The position numbers were made by a program, and so were the translations under genes. The notes under the pieces are model-generated. The model worked only from the letters and a program-made list of their open reading frames with translations, ran no database searches and was not told the DNA's origin. From the NCBI GenBank assembly GCA_030590525.1, contig JAUUYI010000134.1:1-6335 (forward strand): a stretch of DNA of 6,335 nucleotides. The letters run 5' to 3'. This DNA is from Sedimenticola sp. (lineage in GTDB: Bacteria; Pseudomonadota; Gammaproteobacteria; Chromatiales; Chromatiaceae). This document shows, piece by piece, positions 1 through 6,257 of the stretch (the first letter of the stretch is position 1; each line of letters starts with the position of its first letter).

Positions 1-210
1 CTCTTTGATGATACTGACGTTGAGAAGTCCCCGGTATTTACTCCGAATCAAACCGTATCGGCCGGCTATATCAGGGGTCAATATGGCACTGGGGACGGCA
101 CTGTGATGGATGGTGAAGCCTGCCTCGCGGGTACTGTTCTCCGCCGCCGCGGTTGGGGACAGAATGATGCTCATGCAGACAAGTAGAAACGGGGTAATCC
201 AGGGTCTCAC
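1..210 (-). CDS. DUF4426 family secreted protein, 5' part only
   Basis: The reverse strand reads 70 codons without a stop from a GTG at 208-210 to the window edge, so the C-terminal part is missing. A strong Shine-Dalgarno AAGGAG (220-225) sits 9 bases before this GTG and fixes the start; the next in-frame ATG, codon 13, would cut the signal peptide. Residues 1-23 form a typical Sec signal peptide: Arg at position 2, a hydrophobic core (FLLVCMSIIL) and an AAA cleavage site before Glu24. The mature part has ILTPDIAGRYGLIRSK followed by GLLNVSIIKE, which fits the DUF4426 pattern of a 'TPEVA.AYG..RS' stretch followed by an 'LLNVSV' strand. The family is of unknown function and predicted periplasmic. 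In Pseudomonas a DUF4426 gene lies near metW-metX-yggT-proC-yggS-pilT, and the same neighbourhood here supports the call. It is separated from the upstream GTPase gene by about 320 bases, so it probably has its own promoter. Confidence 0.82.
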   Translation of the reverse strand, partial: MRPWITPFLLVCMSIILSPTAAAENSTREAGFTIHHSAVPSAILTPDIAGRYGLIRSKYRGLLNVSIIKE

Positions 211-225
211 TACTATGATCTCCTT

Positions 226-528
226 AGAGAATTGGTCTATGTAAGGGTTCGCGTAACGATTAAGCTGAGGGCGATCAGATTGGTACGAGCGCGCGTCCAG
301 TTTAGCCTGAGTTACACTTAAGTTATCTGCTAATATACTATAATTACATTATACATCGTTATAGTTATATTGATAATCAAACGACTGCGCAAGTCCCGGG
401 CCAGGCGAACGTCCAACCTTCCTGATCCGGGAGCTCACCCTGATGGGCCGCGAGGAGGCCGCTGTCGCATCCATTATAGACCAAACTGGCTCCCGGGAGG
501 GTTCAGGCAGATACGAAACACCTGGCCG
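226..528. other. Gene-free region between the GTPase and DUF4426 genes
   Basis: I see no convincing gene in this stretch. Bases 226-300 show nothing recognisable. Bases 305-380 are very AT-rich and hold the dyad TATAAT-tac-ATTATA (339-353), which contains the minus-strand -10 box. Bases 381-528 are GC-rich again, with short open frames on both strands that lack ribosome-binding sites. The perfect palindrome CTCCCGGGAG (490-499) has no T-run, so I do not call a rho-independent terminator for the GTPase operon. Confidence 0.6.
348..376 (-). promoter_or_regulatory. Candidate sigma-70 promoter for the DUF4426 gene
   Basis: On the minus strand there is a perfect -10 box TATAAT (348-353) and a TTATCA (371-376, four of six matches to TTGACA), separated by exactly 17 bases. 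It lies in a strongly AT-rich stretch (about 305-380) and would give an untranslated leader of roughly 130 bases before the GTG at 210. The long leader, the weak -35 and the general AT richness keep this tentative. Confidence 0.45.
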
Positions 529-2067
529 TTAGCTGGCGCTGTTCCCCGTCGGTTGCTGGATCTGCTGGTGCAATGCTGTGGAGATGCTGCGTAGCGTTGA
601 CAGCTGCTGCCGGGTTGCCCGGTCCTGTTGCTGCAGTTCGGTGATGCGTGTCTCCAGTGTGTTCCGGGAACTGCTGATCTTTTCCAGCTTCTGGAGTCTT
701 GATCGCATCTGTTCCCTTTGTTCACGGACTTGAAGGGTGGGTGGTTCCTGCGCTTGATGACCGGCCTGGAAGCTATGGATCTCCTGAATATAATCGGCCT
801 CTTCCCGTTGATTTTTCTGGATCAGGTGTTCAATCACCTCTGCGCTCTTTCCACTCAACTCCTGGAGCGATGAGAGCTGGGCCAGGATTCCCTGGTGTCT
901 GCTTGCCACTCCCCCGATAGTGCCCTCCAGCATATGGGATATTTCTACAGTAATGGTGTTCTGGATGGCCTCCCGGCAGGAGGCCTGGATCTCTCGGAAG
1001 AGGTGCTTTTCCAGGCGTAGCAGACCACATTCCTGCAGCAGTTCCTTATCCCCCTGTATCTTGGACAGTAATCCTTTCCGGGCTGAGACCGGGAAGATAT
1101 TCCCTCGCGGCAAGTCGAGGATCGTGGCTGTATCGTTACACTGTTTTTCGATACTGGCGGAGATGGTGGTGTCATCCTGCAGCTCATCCCATAGCATGTC
1201 CATCTTGTTCAGTATAACCATCAACCCCCGACGGCGGGCATGCATGGACCCCTCGATCCAATTCTGCCACAACGCCATGTCACTTCGTGTGACCCCGGTA
1301 TCTGCAGCCAGCACGAACAGTATTGCTTGAGCGGAGGAGAGCATGTTCAGGGGTATTTCCGGCTCGTGGCCCAAGCCACTGAGGCCCGGGGTATCGATAA
1401 TAGTGAGCCCCTGTTTAAGCAGTGGGTGGGGAAGTGAAATGAGAGCGTGGCGCCATTTAGGAATCTCTATGGTTGCAGGCTGACCTTTGCGAGGTGGTTC
1501 CTGTTCCGGATCGTAGAGACCGAGAAGCTCTGCTTCCTCCAGCCTGACCCGCCGCGTCTGGGTCACTTGCTGGAAGCAATTGGCTACCTGATCAGCGGAA
1601 GAGGGGTTCAGGGTGCAGGTTACCCATGAGGCTGGATTTTGTTTTAGTTGATCGAGTGATGTGGTTCTCTGAAGGCGGGTTTCGACCGGCAGTAGTTTGA
1701 TATAAGCGGGTTGTTCCGCCTTCTGATCATAAAATAATTCGGTCGGGCACATCGTGGTGCACCCGGCGGTGGAGGGGAGCAGTCGCCGGCCGTAACTGGC
1801 AAAGAACATGGCATTGATCAGCTCGGTCTTGCCACGTGAAAACCCGGATACAAAGGCGATAGTGAGCCGATCCGAGTCCAGCGCCCTCTGGCATGCATCT
1901 ATCCGCTGTTCATCCTCATCTGAACTGAGCCCATGCCTTCGGGCCCAGACGCGGTACTCTTCCATGATATTGGTCAGCGTGTGCTTCCATTCGCTGTAGG
2001 CCTGGAGTTCCCTCTCCAGCAGCGGGCTCTGTATTGGGGGGGATCCGGAGTTATTCACTGGTTTCAC
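529..2067 (-). CDS. Dynamin-like GTPase (bacterial dynamin family)
   Basis: A large GTPase of the bacterial dynamin type, a family that binds membranes and remodels or fuses them in a GTP-dependent way; its substrate here is unknown. Residue numbers are for the 512-aa product from the GTG at 2065-2067. G1 is VSGFSRGKTELINA with GFSRGKT at 75-81; G2 is a Thr pair in CTTMCPTE (103-110); G3 is DTPGL (225-229); G4 is NKMD (287-290); SARKG (328-332) fits G5. The FSRGK and CTTMCPTE signatures separate it from Ras-like or Era GTPases. About residues 390-505 are Gln/Glu/Arg-rich with heptad character, probably helical stalk or coiled coil. I see no clear transmembrane segment, so membrane contact would be peripheral. 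An upstream GTG at 2149-2151 gives 540 aa, but it overlaps yggU by 70 bases and has no spaced ribosome-binding site. Last gene of the yggU/yggT/proC group. I cannot judge whether the C-terminus is complete. Confidence 0.88.
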   Translation of the reverse strand: MKPVNNSGSPPIQSPLLERELQAYSEWKHTLTNIMEEYRVWARRHGLSSDEDEQRIDACQRALDSDRLTIAFVSGFSRGKTELINAMFFASYGRRLLPSTAGCTTMCPTELFYDQKAEQPAYIKLLPVETRLQRTTSLDQLKQNPASWVTCTLNPSSADQVANCFQQVTQTRRVRLEEAELLGLYDPEQEPPRKGQPATIEIPKWRHALISLPHPLLKQGLTIIDTPGLSGLGHEPEIPLNMLSSAQAILFVLAADTGVTRSDMALWQNWIEGSMHARRRGLMVILNKMDMLWDELQDDTTISASIEKQCNDTATILDLPRGNIFPVSARKGLLSKIQGDKELLQECGLLRLEKHLFREIQASCREAIQNTITVEISHMLEGTIGGVASRHQGILAQLSSLQELSGKSAEVIEHLIQKNQREEADYIQEIHSFQAGHQAQEPPTLQVREQREQMRSRLQKLEKISSSRNTLETRITELQQQDRATRQQLSTLRSISTALHQQIQQPTGNSAS

Positions 2068-2083
2068 CCTGCGGCCCGCTCCT
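2065..2083 (-). promoter_or_regulatory. Ribosome-binding site and start that decide the GTPase N-terminus
   Basis: AGGAG (2079-2083, minus strand) overlaps the yggU stop codon TAG (2082-2084) and lies 11 bases before the GTG at 2065-2067. The alternative GTG at 2149-2151 has its only purine-rich run directly abutting the start codon, with no spacing. I therefore prefer 2067, which also removes the overlap with yggU and suggests coupled translation. Confidence 0.6.
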
Positions 2084-2375
2084 AGTGGTGCTCTGCCGGA
2101 ATTGGTAGTTTGCGCGGGGCGTGGATTCGTATGCCCTTGTTCCGGCTGCACTCCCCGGTCATCAGAGTAACCGCTTCCCTGCTCACACCAAACGCCTTGG
2201 CCAGGAAACGGAGCAGGTGGGCATTCGCCTTTCCGTCTACCGGTGGCGCTGTTATTCGAACCTTGTAGCTGCCCCCGTGAGGGCCAATGAAACCATCCCG
2301 CCCGGCCCGGGGCTGTACCCGTAGCGACAACAACAGATCATTACCCTCCCAGTGGTACCAGGAGTCCGTCGTCAT
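2082..2375 (-). CDS. yggU: DUF167 / YggU family protein
   Basis: A 97-residue protein of the DUF167 (YggU) family, small alpha/beta proteins of unknown function found across bacteria, archaea and eukaryotes; the length is normal. The hallmark is at residues 43-61, APPVDGKANAHLLRFLAKA, preceded by LSLRVQPRAGRDG (17-29) and followed by the strand-turn region with GECSRNKGIRI (74-84). The ATG at 2373-2375 overlaps the yggT stop as ATGA, and no Shine-Dalgarno is visible upstream, so translation probably depends on ribosomes finishing yggT. yggT-yggU adjacency is common in gammaproteobacteria. The downstream GTPase begins 14 bases after its stop. No biochemical role is claimed. Confidence 0.93.
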   Translation of the reverse strand: MTTDSWYHWEGNDLLLSLRVQPRAGRDGFIGPHGGSYKVRITAPPVDGKANAHLLRFLAKAFGVSREAVTLMTGECSRNKGIRIHAPRKLPIPAEHH

Positions 2376-2950
2376 CGAAAAGGTGTGGCCACTAACATTC
2401 TCAGCGGCGGCAGCAGCAGCATCTTTAGCAGCACCAGGCCAATCATCACTGCCATTGGTGACAGGTCCAGTCCTGAGATAGATGGGATCAGGCGCCGGGC
2501 CGGTTGCAACAGGGGGGCTGTCAGGCTCTGCACCAGGCCAATTACCGGGTTGTAGCTGCCCGGGTTGACCCAGCTGATGATCACCTCGATCAGGATCGCG
2601 TAGAGGAATACATTGATCAACAGGCCGACCAGCTCAGGTATCGACCAGGCCAGTGTTGCCAGCAGGTGCCCGGCACTGCCGGTGATCAGCAGGATCAGCA
2701 TCAGTTCTGACGACTTGAGCAGCCACATCGCCACTATGGAGGCTGTGTCCAATCCGGCAAAACCGGGGATTATCCGGCGCAGGGGGTGCAGCACCGGGCT
2801 GGTTATCCGCACGATGAACTGAGAGACCGGATTGTAGAAATCGGCGTGTACCAGTTGCAGCAGAAAGCGCAGCATGAGCACCAGGATGTAGGCACCGAAC
2901 AGTATCTCGACCAGGAACACCAGTGGATTGCTCAGGTAGGAGCTGGTCAC
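2372..2950 (-). CDS. yggT: YggT family inner-membrane protein
   Basis: A 192-residue integral membrane protein made of two tandem YGGT units. Unit 1 contains YNPVSQFIVRITSPVLHPLRR (from residue 39) then IIPGFAGLD (60-68); unit 2 contains YNPVIGLVQSLTAPLLQPARR (from residue 133) then LIPSISGLD (154-162). Hydrophobic segments lie around residues 10-33, 70-92, 106-127 and 166-185, so about four transmembrane helices are expected. The function is not settled: reports link the family to osmotic tolerance in E. coli and, as YlmG, to division or chloroplast nucleoid organisation. The start is GTG at 2948-2950, overlapping the proC stop (GTGA), with GGAG 7 bases upstream inside proC. It is embedded between proC and yggU, matching the usual gammaproteobacterial order and implying one transcript. 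Confidence 0.95.
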   Translation of the reverse strand: MTSSYLSNPLVFLVEILFGAYILVLMLRFLLQLVHADFYNPVSQFIVRITSPVLHPLRRIIPGFAGLDTASIVAMWLLKSSELMLILLITGSAGHLLATLAWSIPELVGLLINVFLYAILIEVIISWVNPGSYNPVIGLVQSLTAPLLQPARRLIPSISGLDLSPMAVMIGLVLLKMLLLPPLRMLVATPFR

Positions 2951-3810
2951 TGGCTATCTCCGAGCAGATTTGAGAGCTCTATCGAACGATCCCGGGCACC
3001 GGTGAGTGCCTGCTGGAACAGTTCCCGCACCCCCCCCTGCTCCAGGATCTGAAGCGCCTTTTCGGTAGTGCCCCCAGGGGAAGTGACCCGCTCTTTGAGT
3101 ATGGCCGGTCCGTCGCTGCTCTCGATCGCCATGCGTGCCGCGCCCAGGGCAGTCTGCAAGGTCAGCAGACGGGCAGTCTCCGCGGGCAGTCCCAGCTCTT
3201 TACCCGCCTGCTCCATCGCCTCCATGATCAGGAAAAAATAGGCTGGTCCGCTGCCGGACAAGGCGGTGGCTGCATCCATTTTTTCCTCGTCGTTCACCCA
3301 GCAGGTGATCCCCACTGCTCGCAGAATAGATTCCGCCAGGTTTTTCTGCTTTTCAGAAACCCCTTTTCCGGCGTGTAGCGCAGTGGCGCCGGTCTGGATC
3401 ATCGCCGGGGTGTTAGGCATGGTGCGGACCAGTGCCAGGTCACCACCAAGCCAGCGCTGCAGATGCGTCTCACGGATACCCGCGGCGATAGAGATGACCA
3501 GCGGGCGATACCGTTTCATCACTTCCGTCAGCTCTTTTGCCACCTGTTCCAGTACCTGCGGTTTGATAGCCAACACCACCACGTCTGCCTGCCTCGCCGC
3601 TTCATTGTTGTCGCTGCACGAGTGGATACCGAAGCGGGCCGCCAGTCTGCTGAGTTTTTCCGGATCCGGTTCGGAAACGAGGATACGTCGTGGATCATAG
3701 CCGTCGGCCACCAGCCCGCCGATGAGGGAGGCTGCCATGTTGCCCCCACCGATAAAGGCGATGGTACTGCTGCTCTTGTCGGTGAGTCTTTCGGCGCTGT
3801 CTCTAATCAC
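2947..3810 (-). CDS. proC: Pyrroline-5-carboxylate reductase
   Basis: Catalyses the last step of proline synthesis, NAD(P)H-dependent reduction of 1-pyrroline-5-carboxylate to proline, in the cytoplasm. Numbering is for the 287-aa form from the GTG at 3808-3810. The Rossmann nucleotide-binding loop is FIGGGNMA (19-26); further family motifs are AIKPQ (81-85), MPNTPA (131-136), the substrate-site segment ALSGSGPAY (183-191) and RVTSPGGTT (241-249). All key motifs are intact. The GTG has AAGGA 9 bases upstream. An ATG at 3844-3846 would add 12 residues (299 aa) but has only a weak, close GGGA; since family members are usually about 270-280 aa, I prefer the shorter form, though both remain possible. 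The stop overlaps the yggT start. Upstream it is separated from yggS by an unusual 265-base insert, so it may not share the yggS transcript cleanly. Confidence 0.96.
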   Translation of the reverse strand: MIRDSAERLTDKSSSTIAFIGGGNMAASLIGGLVADGYDPRRILVSEPDPEKLSRLAARFGIHSCSDNNEAARQADVVVLAIKPQVLEQVAKELTEVMKRYRPLVISIAAGIRETHLQRWLGGDLALVRTMPNTPAMIQTGATALHAGKGVSEKQKNLAESILRAVGITCWVNDEEKMDAATALSGSGPAYFFLIMEAMEQAGKELGLPAETARLLTLQTALGAARMAIESSDGPAILKERVTSPGGTTEKALQILEQGGVRELFQQALTGARDRSIELSNLLGDSQ

Positions 3811-3846
3811 TGCTTGGATTCCTTGGTATCTGTTTTCTAAGGGCAT

Positions 3847-4111
3847 ACTATCCCGAATCTTTCACAAATTTGCACCGATCTTGCTCGTCTCTTGCTCCCA
3901 CAAGGAATATTTTCTCTGCAACTGCTCCATGCGTTGCTCTATCTCCTGCATCCCTGCTGTCGTCAGTCAGCCGTAATCGTCGATACGCCATTCCTTCGAA
4001 AATTTCCTTGTGGAACCAATATCCTAAGCGATCTCGACACAAATTTATGAAATCTTCGGGCTATATTTGGATATTTGGCGGATGTTTTCAAGCATCTGCA
4101 CATAATGTGGA
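3847..4111. other. AT-richer insert between yggS and proC with repeats and broken coding traces
   Basis: This stretch has visibly lower GC than the genes on either side. On the minus strand one frame is open from 4060 to a TAG at 3848 and reads protein-like near FHKEIFEGMAYRRLRL; a second frame (ATG at 3951, TGA at 3862) encodes a 29-residue Gln/Glu-rich helical peptide with IEQRMEQLQRKYSLWEQE. Neither has a well-spaced ribosome-binding site. Together they could be two pieces of a decayed, frameshifted gene, or chance. No rho-independent terminator was found. I do not recognise a family and assign no function. Confidence 0.35.
3898..4013. repeat. Inverted repeat pair in the yggS-proC gap
   Basis: CCACAAGGAATATTTTC at 3898-3914 reappears in inverted orientation at 3998-4013 as CCACAAGGAAATTTTC on the minus strand; the two differ by one inserted base. 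The arms are 83 bases apart. The pair sits inside a second structure: the 9-base direct repeat CACAAATTT at 3863-3871 and 4038-4046. The arrangement could be ends of a degenerate small mobile element or a long-range RNA stem in a transcript spanning the gap. Confidence 0.55.
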
Positions 4112-4804
4112 TCAGGCCATGGGGCGACGGGGCCCGAAGATGGCGGTTCCCACCCGCACCAGGGTGGAGCCTTCGGCGATGGCAGCCTCCAGATCGGCGG
4201 ACATACCCATAGAGAGGGTATCCAATGGCAGCTGTGGCGTACTCAATCTTTGTTGAAGTAGCTGCAGCGCGTGAAATGGACGGCGCTGGGCCTCCAACCC
4301 CTCAGCCGGAGCAGGCAGAGTCATCAGGCCGCGCAGCCGCAGGCGGGGCATGTGGCATATTTCCATGGCCAGTTGCGCCGCCTGATCCGGGGAGAGTCCG
4401 CTCTTGCTCTCCTCCCGGTCTATCTTTACCTGCAGACAGACGTTGATGGGTGGCAGTCCATCCGGGCGCTGCTCATTCAGGCGTCGGGCCTGTTTGGCCT
4501 TGTCGATGCTGTGTACCCAATCGAAATGTTCAGCAATGGGGCGAGTCTTGTTGCTCTGTATCCGGCCAATGTAGTGCCACTTCAGCCCCTTTCCCTGCAG
4601 CTGCCGGATCTTATCCAGTGCCTCTTGCAGGTAGCTTTCACCAAACTGCCACTGCCCGGCCGCCACGGCTTCCAGGATATCCGCTATCGGCCGGGTCTTG
4701 CTGACCGCTAGTAGCTGCACCGATCCGGGATGCCGTTCAAAGCACCGCTCGGCCGCCTGAATCCGATCTCTTACCTGTCCCAAAGCTGTTGCGATGCTGT
4801 TCAT
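4112..4804 (-). CDS. yggS: PLP homeostasis protein, YggS/PROSC family
   Basis: A 230-residue single-domain protein with the fold of the alanine-racemase N-terminal barrel. It binds pyridoxal 5'-phosphate and buffers vitamin B6 and amino-acid/keto-acid pools in the cytoplasm; it has no known racemase activity. The PLP-binding lysine is Lys36 in LLAVSKTRP. Other family motifs are FGESYLQEA (54-62), WHYIGRIQSNKTR (76-88), the LSMGMSADLEAAI phosphate-site segment (197-209) and GSTLVRVGTAIFG (212-224). Length and motifs are normal. The ATG at 4802-4804 fits the family N-terminus, though no clear Shine-Dalgarno precedes it. It is divergent from pilT, the usual arrangement in Pseudomonas-like genomes, and first in the minus-strand group that continues with proC after the insert. 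The candidate promoter at 4850-4879 would give a leader of about 40 bases. Confidence 0.97.
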   Translation of the reverse strand: MNSIATALGQVRDRIQAAERCFERHPGSVQLLAVSKTRPIADILEAVAAGQWQFGESYLQEALDKIRQLQGKGLKWHYIGRIQSNKTRPIAEHFDWVHSIDKAKQARRLNEQRPDGLPPINVCLQVKIDREESKSGLSPDQAAQLAMEICHMPRLRLRGLMTLPAPAEGLEAQRRPFHALQLLQQRLSTPQLPLDTLSMGMSADLEAAIAEGSTLVRVGTAIFGPRRPMA

Positions 4805-4846
4805 GAGTTACGGTCTGCACTACTTTTCACCGGGAGTTCCTTCCTG

Positions 4847-4883
4847 AATATTAAAGCAAAAACCATCCGCTGCCGTTAATATT
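4847..4883. repeat. Dyad AATATTAA-N21-TTAATATT over the yggS promoter
   Basis: Two perfect 8-base inverted arms (4847-4854 and 4876-4883) are spaced so that their centres are 29 bases apart, close to three helical turns. They overlap the proposed -10 and -35 of yggS. This could be an operator acting on yggS, pilT or both, but the arms are AT-only and short, so chance is not excluded. Confidence 0.3.
4850..4879 (-). promoter_or_regulatory. Candidate promoter of yggS
   Basis: On the minus strand there is TTTAAT (4850-4855, five of six matches to TATAAT), preceded by the extended -10 TGC (4856-4858), with TTAACG as -35 (4874-4879, four of six) at 18-base spacing. The predicted start would be about 40 bases before the yggS ATG. 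A dyad AATATTAA/TTAATATT overlaps both boxes. Confidence 0.5.
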
Positions 4884-4998
4884 TTCATTGCCATGGTCGC
4901 AGCCGGGAGCGGTAGCATATATTATTGGTCCGGCAGGCGAATGCCCTGTAACCAGTTTCACCTCCCTCATGGCCTCCAGAACCAAGGAAGATCGATAG

Positions 4999-6036
4999 AT
5001 GGATATTGCCGAACTCCTCGCCTTCAGTGTCAAGAATGATGCATCAGACCTGCATCTCTCCGCAGGTCTGCCGCCCATGATCAGGGTGGATGGAGATATC
5101 CGCCGGATCAACGTGCCGTCATTGGAGCACAAGGTGGTGCACAGTCTGGTCTATGACATCATGAACGACAAGCAGCGCAAGGATTTCGAGGAGTTTCTGG
5201 AGACCGATTTCTCATTCGAGATCCCGGGGCTGGCGCGCTTCCGTGTCAACGCCTTCAATCAGGACCGGGGGGCGGGAGCAGTGTTCCGGACCATTCCTTC
5301 CAAGGTTTTGACGCTGGAAGAGCTGGGATGCCCCGATACTTTCAAGAAGATCGTCGATGTCCCCCGGGGGCTGGTTCTGGTGACCGGGCCCACCGGTTCA
5401 GGCAAGTCCACCACCCTGGCGGCGATGATGGATTACAAGAATGATAACGAGTATGCCCATATTCTCACCATTGAGGACCCGATCGAGTTCGTTCACACCA
5501 GCAAGAAGTGTCTGATCAATCAGCGTGAGGTGCATCGTGATACCCTGGGGTTTTCCGAGGCCTTGCGCTCCGCACTGCGCGAGGATCCGGATATCATCCT
5601 GGTAGGTGAATTACGTGACCTGGAGACTATCCGGTTGGCACTGACGGCAGCTGAGACCGGGCATCTGGTGTTCGGTACCCTGCATACCAGCTCCGCGGCC
5701 AAGACCATCGACCGTATCATCGATGTATTCCCGGGGGGTGAGAAAGGCATGGTGCGCTCCATGTTGTCGGAGTCGTTACGGTCGGTGATCGCTCAGACCC
5801 TGTTGAAACGGGTTGGCGGTGGCCGGATTGCTGCCTGGGAGATCATGGTGGGGACCCCGGCCATCCGCAATCTGATCAGGGAGGATAAGGTGGCGCAGAT
5901 GTATTCTGCTATTCAGACCGGCCAGGCCCACGGCATGCAGACCCTGGACCAGCACCTGCAGGAGCTGGTACAACGGGGGCTGGTCAGCCGTCAGGAAGCC
6001 CAGGTTCGAGCCGTGAACAAGGAGACGTTCACCTGA
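4999..6036 (+). CDS. pilT: Type IV pilus retraction ATPase PilT
   Basis: A 345-residue secretion ATPase of the PilT/PilB superfamily. As a cytoplasmic hexamer at the pilus base it hydrolyses ATP to depolymerise pilin, giving twitching motility, adhesion and DNA uptake. The N-terminal PAS-like domain (about 1-100) starts with SDLHLSAGLPP (16-26). The ATPase domain has Walker A GPTGSGKST (130-138, Lys136), Asp box TIEDPIEF (157-164), Walker B with DIILVGELRD (198-207, catalytic Glu204) and His box TGHLVFGTLHT (220-230, His222 and His229). AIRNLIRE (288-295), a motif characteristic of PilT and needed for retraction, is intact. The ATG at 4999 has AAGGAAG 8 bases upstream. The only small departure seen is Leu for the usual Met in the GEMRD motif. 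pilU, the frequent downstream partner, is not seen in the 299 bases that follow, where an inverted-repeat element lies instead. Confidence 0.98.
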   Translation: MDIAELLAFSVKNDASDLHLSAGLPPMIRVDGDIRRINVPSLEHKVVHSLVYDIMNDKQRKDFEEFLETDFSFEIPGLARFRVNAFNQDRGAGAVFRTIPSKVLTLEELGCPDTFKKIVDVPRGLVLVTGPTGSGKSTTLAAMMDYKNDNEYAHILTIEDPIEFVHTSKKCLINQREVHRDTLGFSEALRSALREDPDIILVGELRDLETIRLALTAAETGHLVFGTLHTSSAAKTIDRIIDVFPGGEKGMVRSMLSESLRSVIAQTLLKRVGGGRIAAWEIMVGTPAIRNLIREDKVAQMYSAIQTGQAHGMQTLDQHLQELVQRGLVSRQEAQVRAVNKETFT

Positions 6037-6072
6037 TTTTTTCATGCGACCGTCTGCTTCGATTCACCCTTA

Positions 6073-6097
6073 GGGCTCGCGAAACAATAACTCCCTG
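6073..6097 (+). repeat. Left terminal inverted repeat
   Basis: Begins GGGCTCGCGAAA and ends CTCCCTG. It pairs with the right repeat at 6258-6282 at 23 of 25 positions; the mismatches are at repeat positions 13 (C against T) and 19 (C against G). Similarity continues loosely inward: TTTTGGG here, AATTTGGGG in the right arm. Confidence 0.8.
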
Positions 6098-6257
6098 TTT
6101 TGGGACCCCGATCCATCCCGTTTGGCGGGCCGGTTCATGTTCCTGACGGAACCGGCATTTCCCACATCCTTGTGGGTCACGTTGCGAAAACTTGAAAGAT
6201 AATGAATATTACTGCGTTTCCGCGCCTTGCCAGACGGGCGCCTCGACGCCCCAAATT

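Noticed and set aside
349..474. Minus-strand 41-codon ORF starting at ATG 472-474
   Set aside because: No Shine-Dalgarno; a TATAAT lies almost directly on the start, and the product is low-complexity with no recognisable motif.
490..499. Palindrome CTCCCGGGAG as a terminator for the GTPase operon
   Set aside because: There is no loop and no T-run on the minus strand after it, so it does not fit a rho-independent terminator.
377..532. Plus-strand open frame reading LIRELTLMGREEAAVASIID with an ATG at 443
   Set aside because: It starts after tandem stops (371-376), has no ribosome-binding site, would be only 28 residues from its ATG, and matches no family I recognise. It is probably chance in GC-rich DNA.
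920..1330. Long plus-strand frame opposite the GTPase gene
   Set aside because: It lies wholly antisense to a well-supported gene, has no ribosome-binding site and no recognisable domain; it is a shadow of the real coding frame.
4918..4923. TATATT as the pilT -10 box
   Set aside because: No acceptable -35 lies at 16-19 bases; the nearest candidate, TTGCCA (4888-4893), is 24 bases away. I also found no sigma-54 type -24/-12 pair.
6164..6173. Third occurrence of CCACAAGGA (minus strand) shared with the yggS-proC inverted repeat
   Set aside because: Only about 9-10 bases are shared and the contexts differ, so common origin of the two elements cannot be supported.
6161..6176. CCCACA-TCCT-TGTGGG hairpin as the pilT terminator
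   Set aside because: It has a perfect 6-base stem but no T-run on either strand; it is better described as part of the inverted-repeat element.
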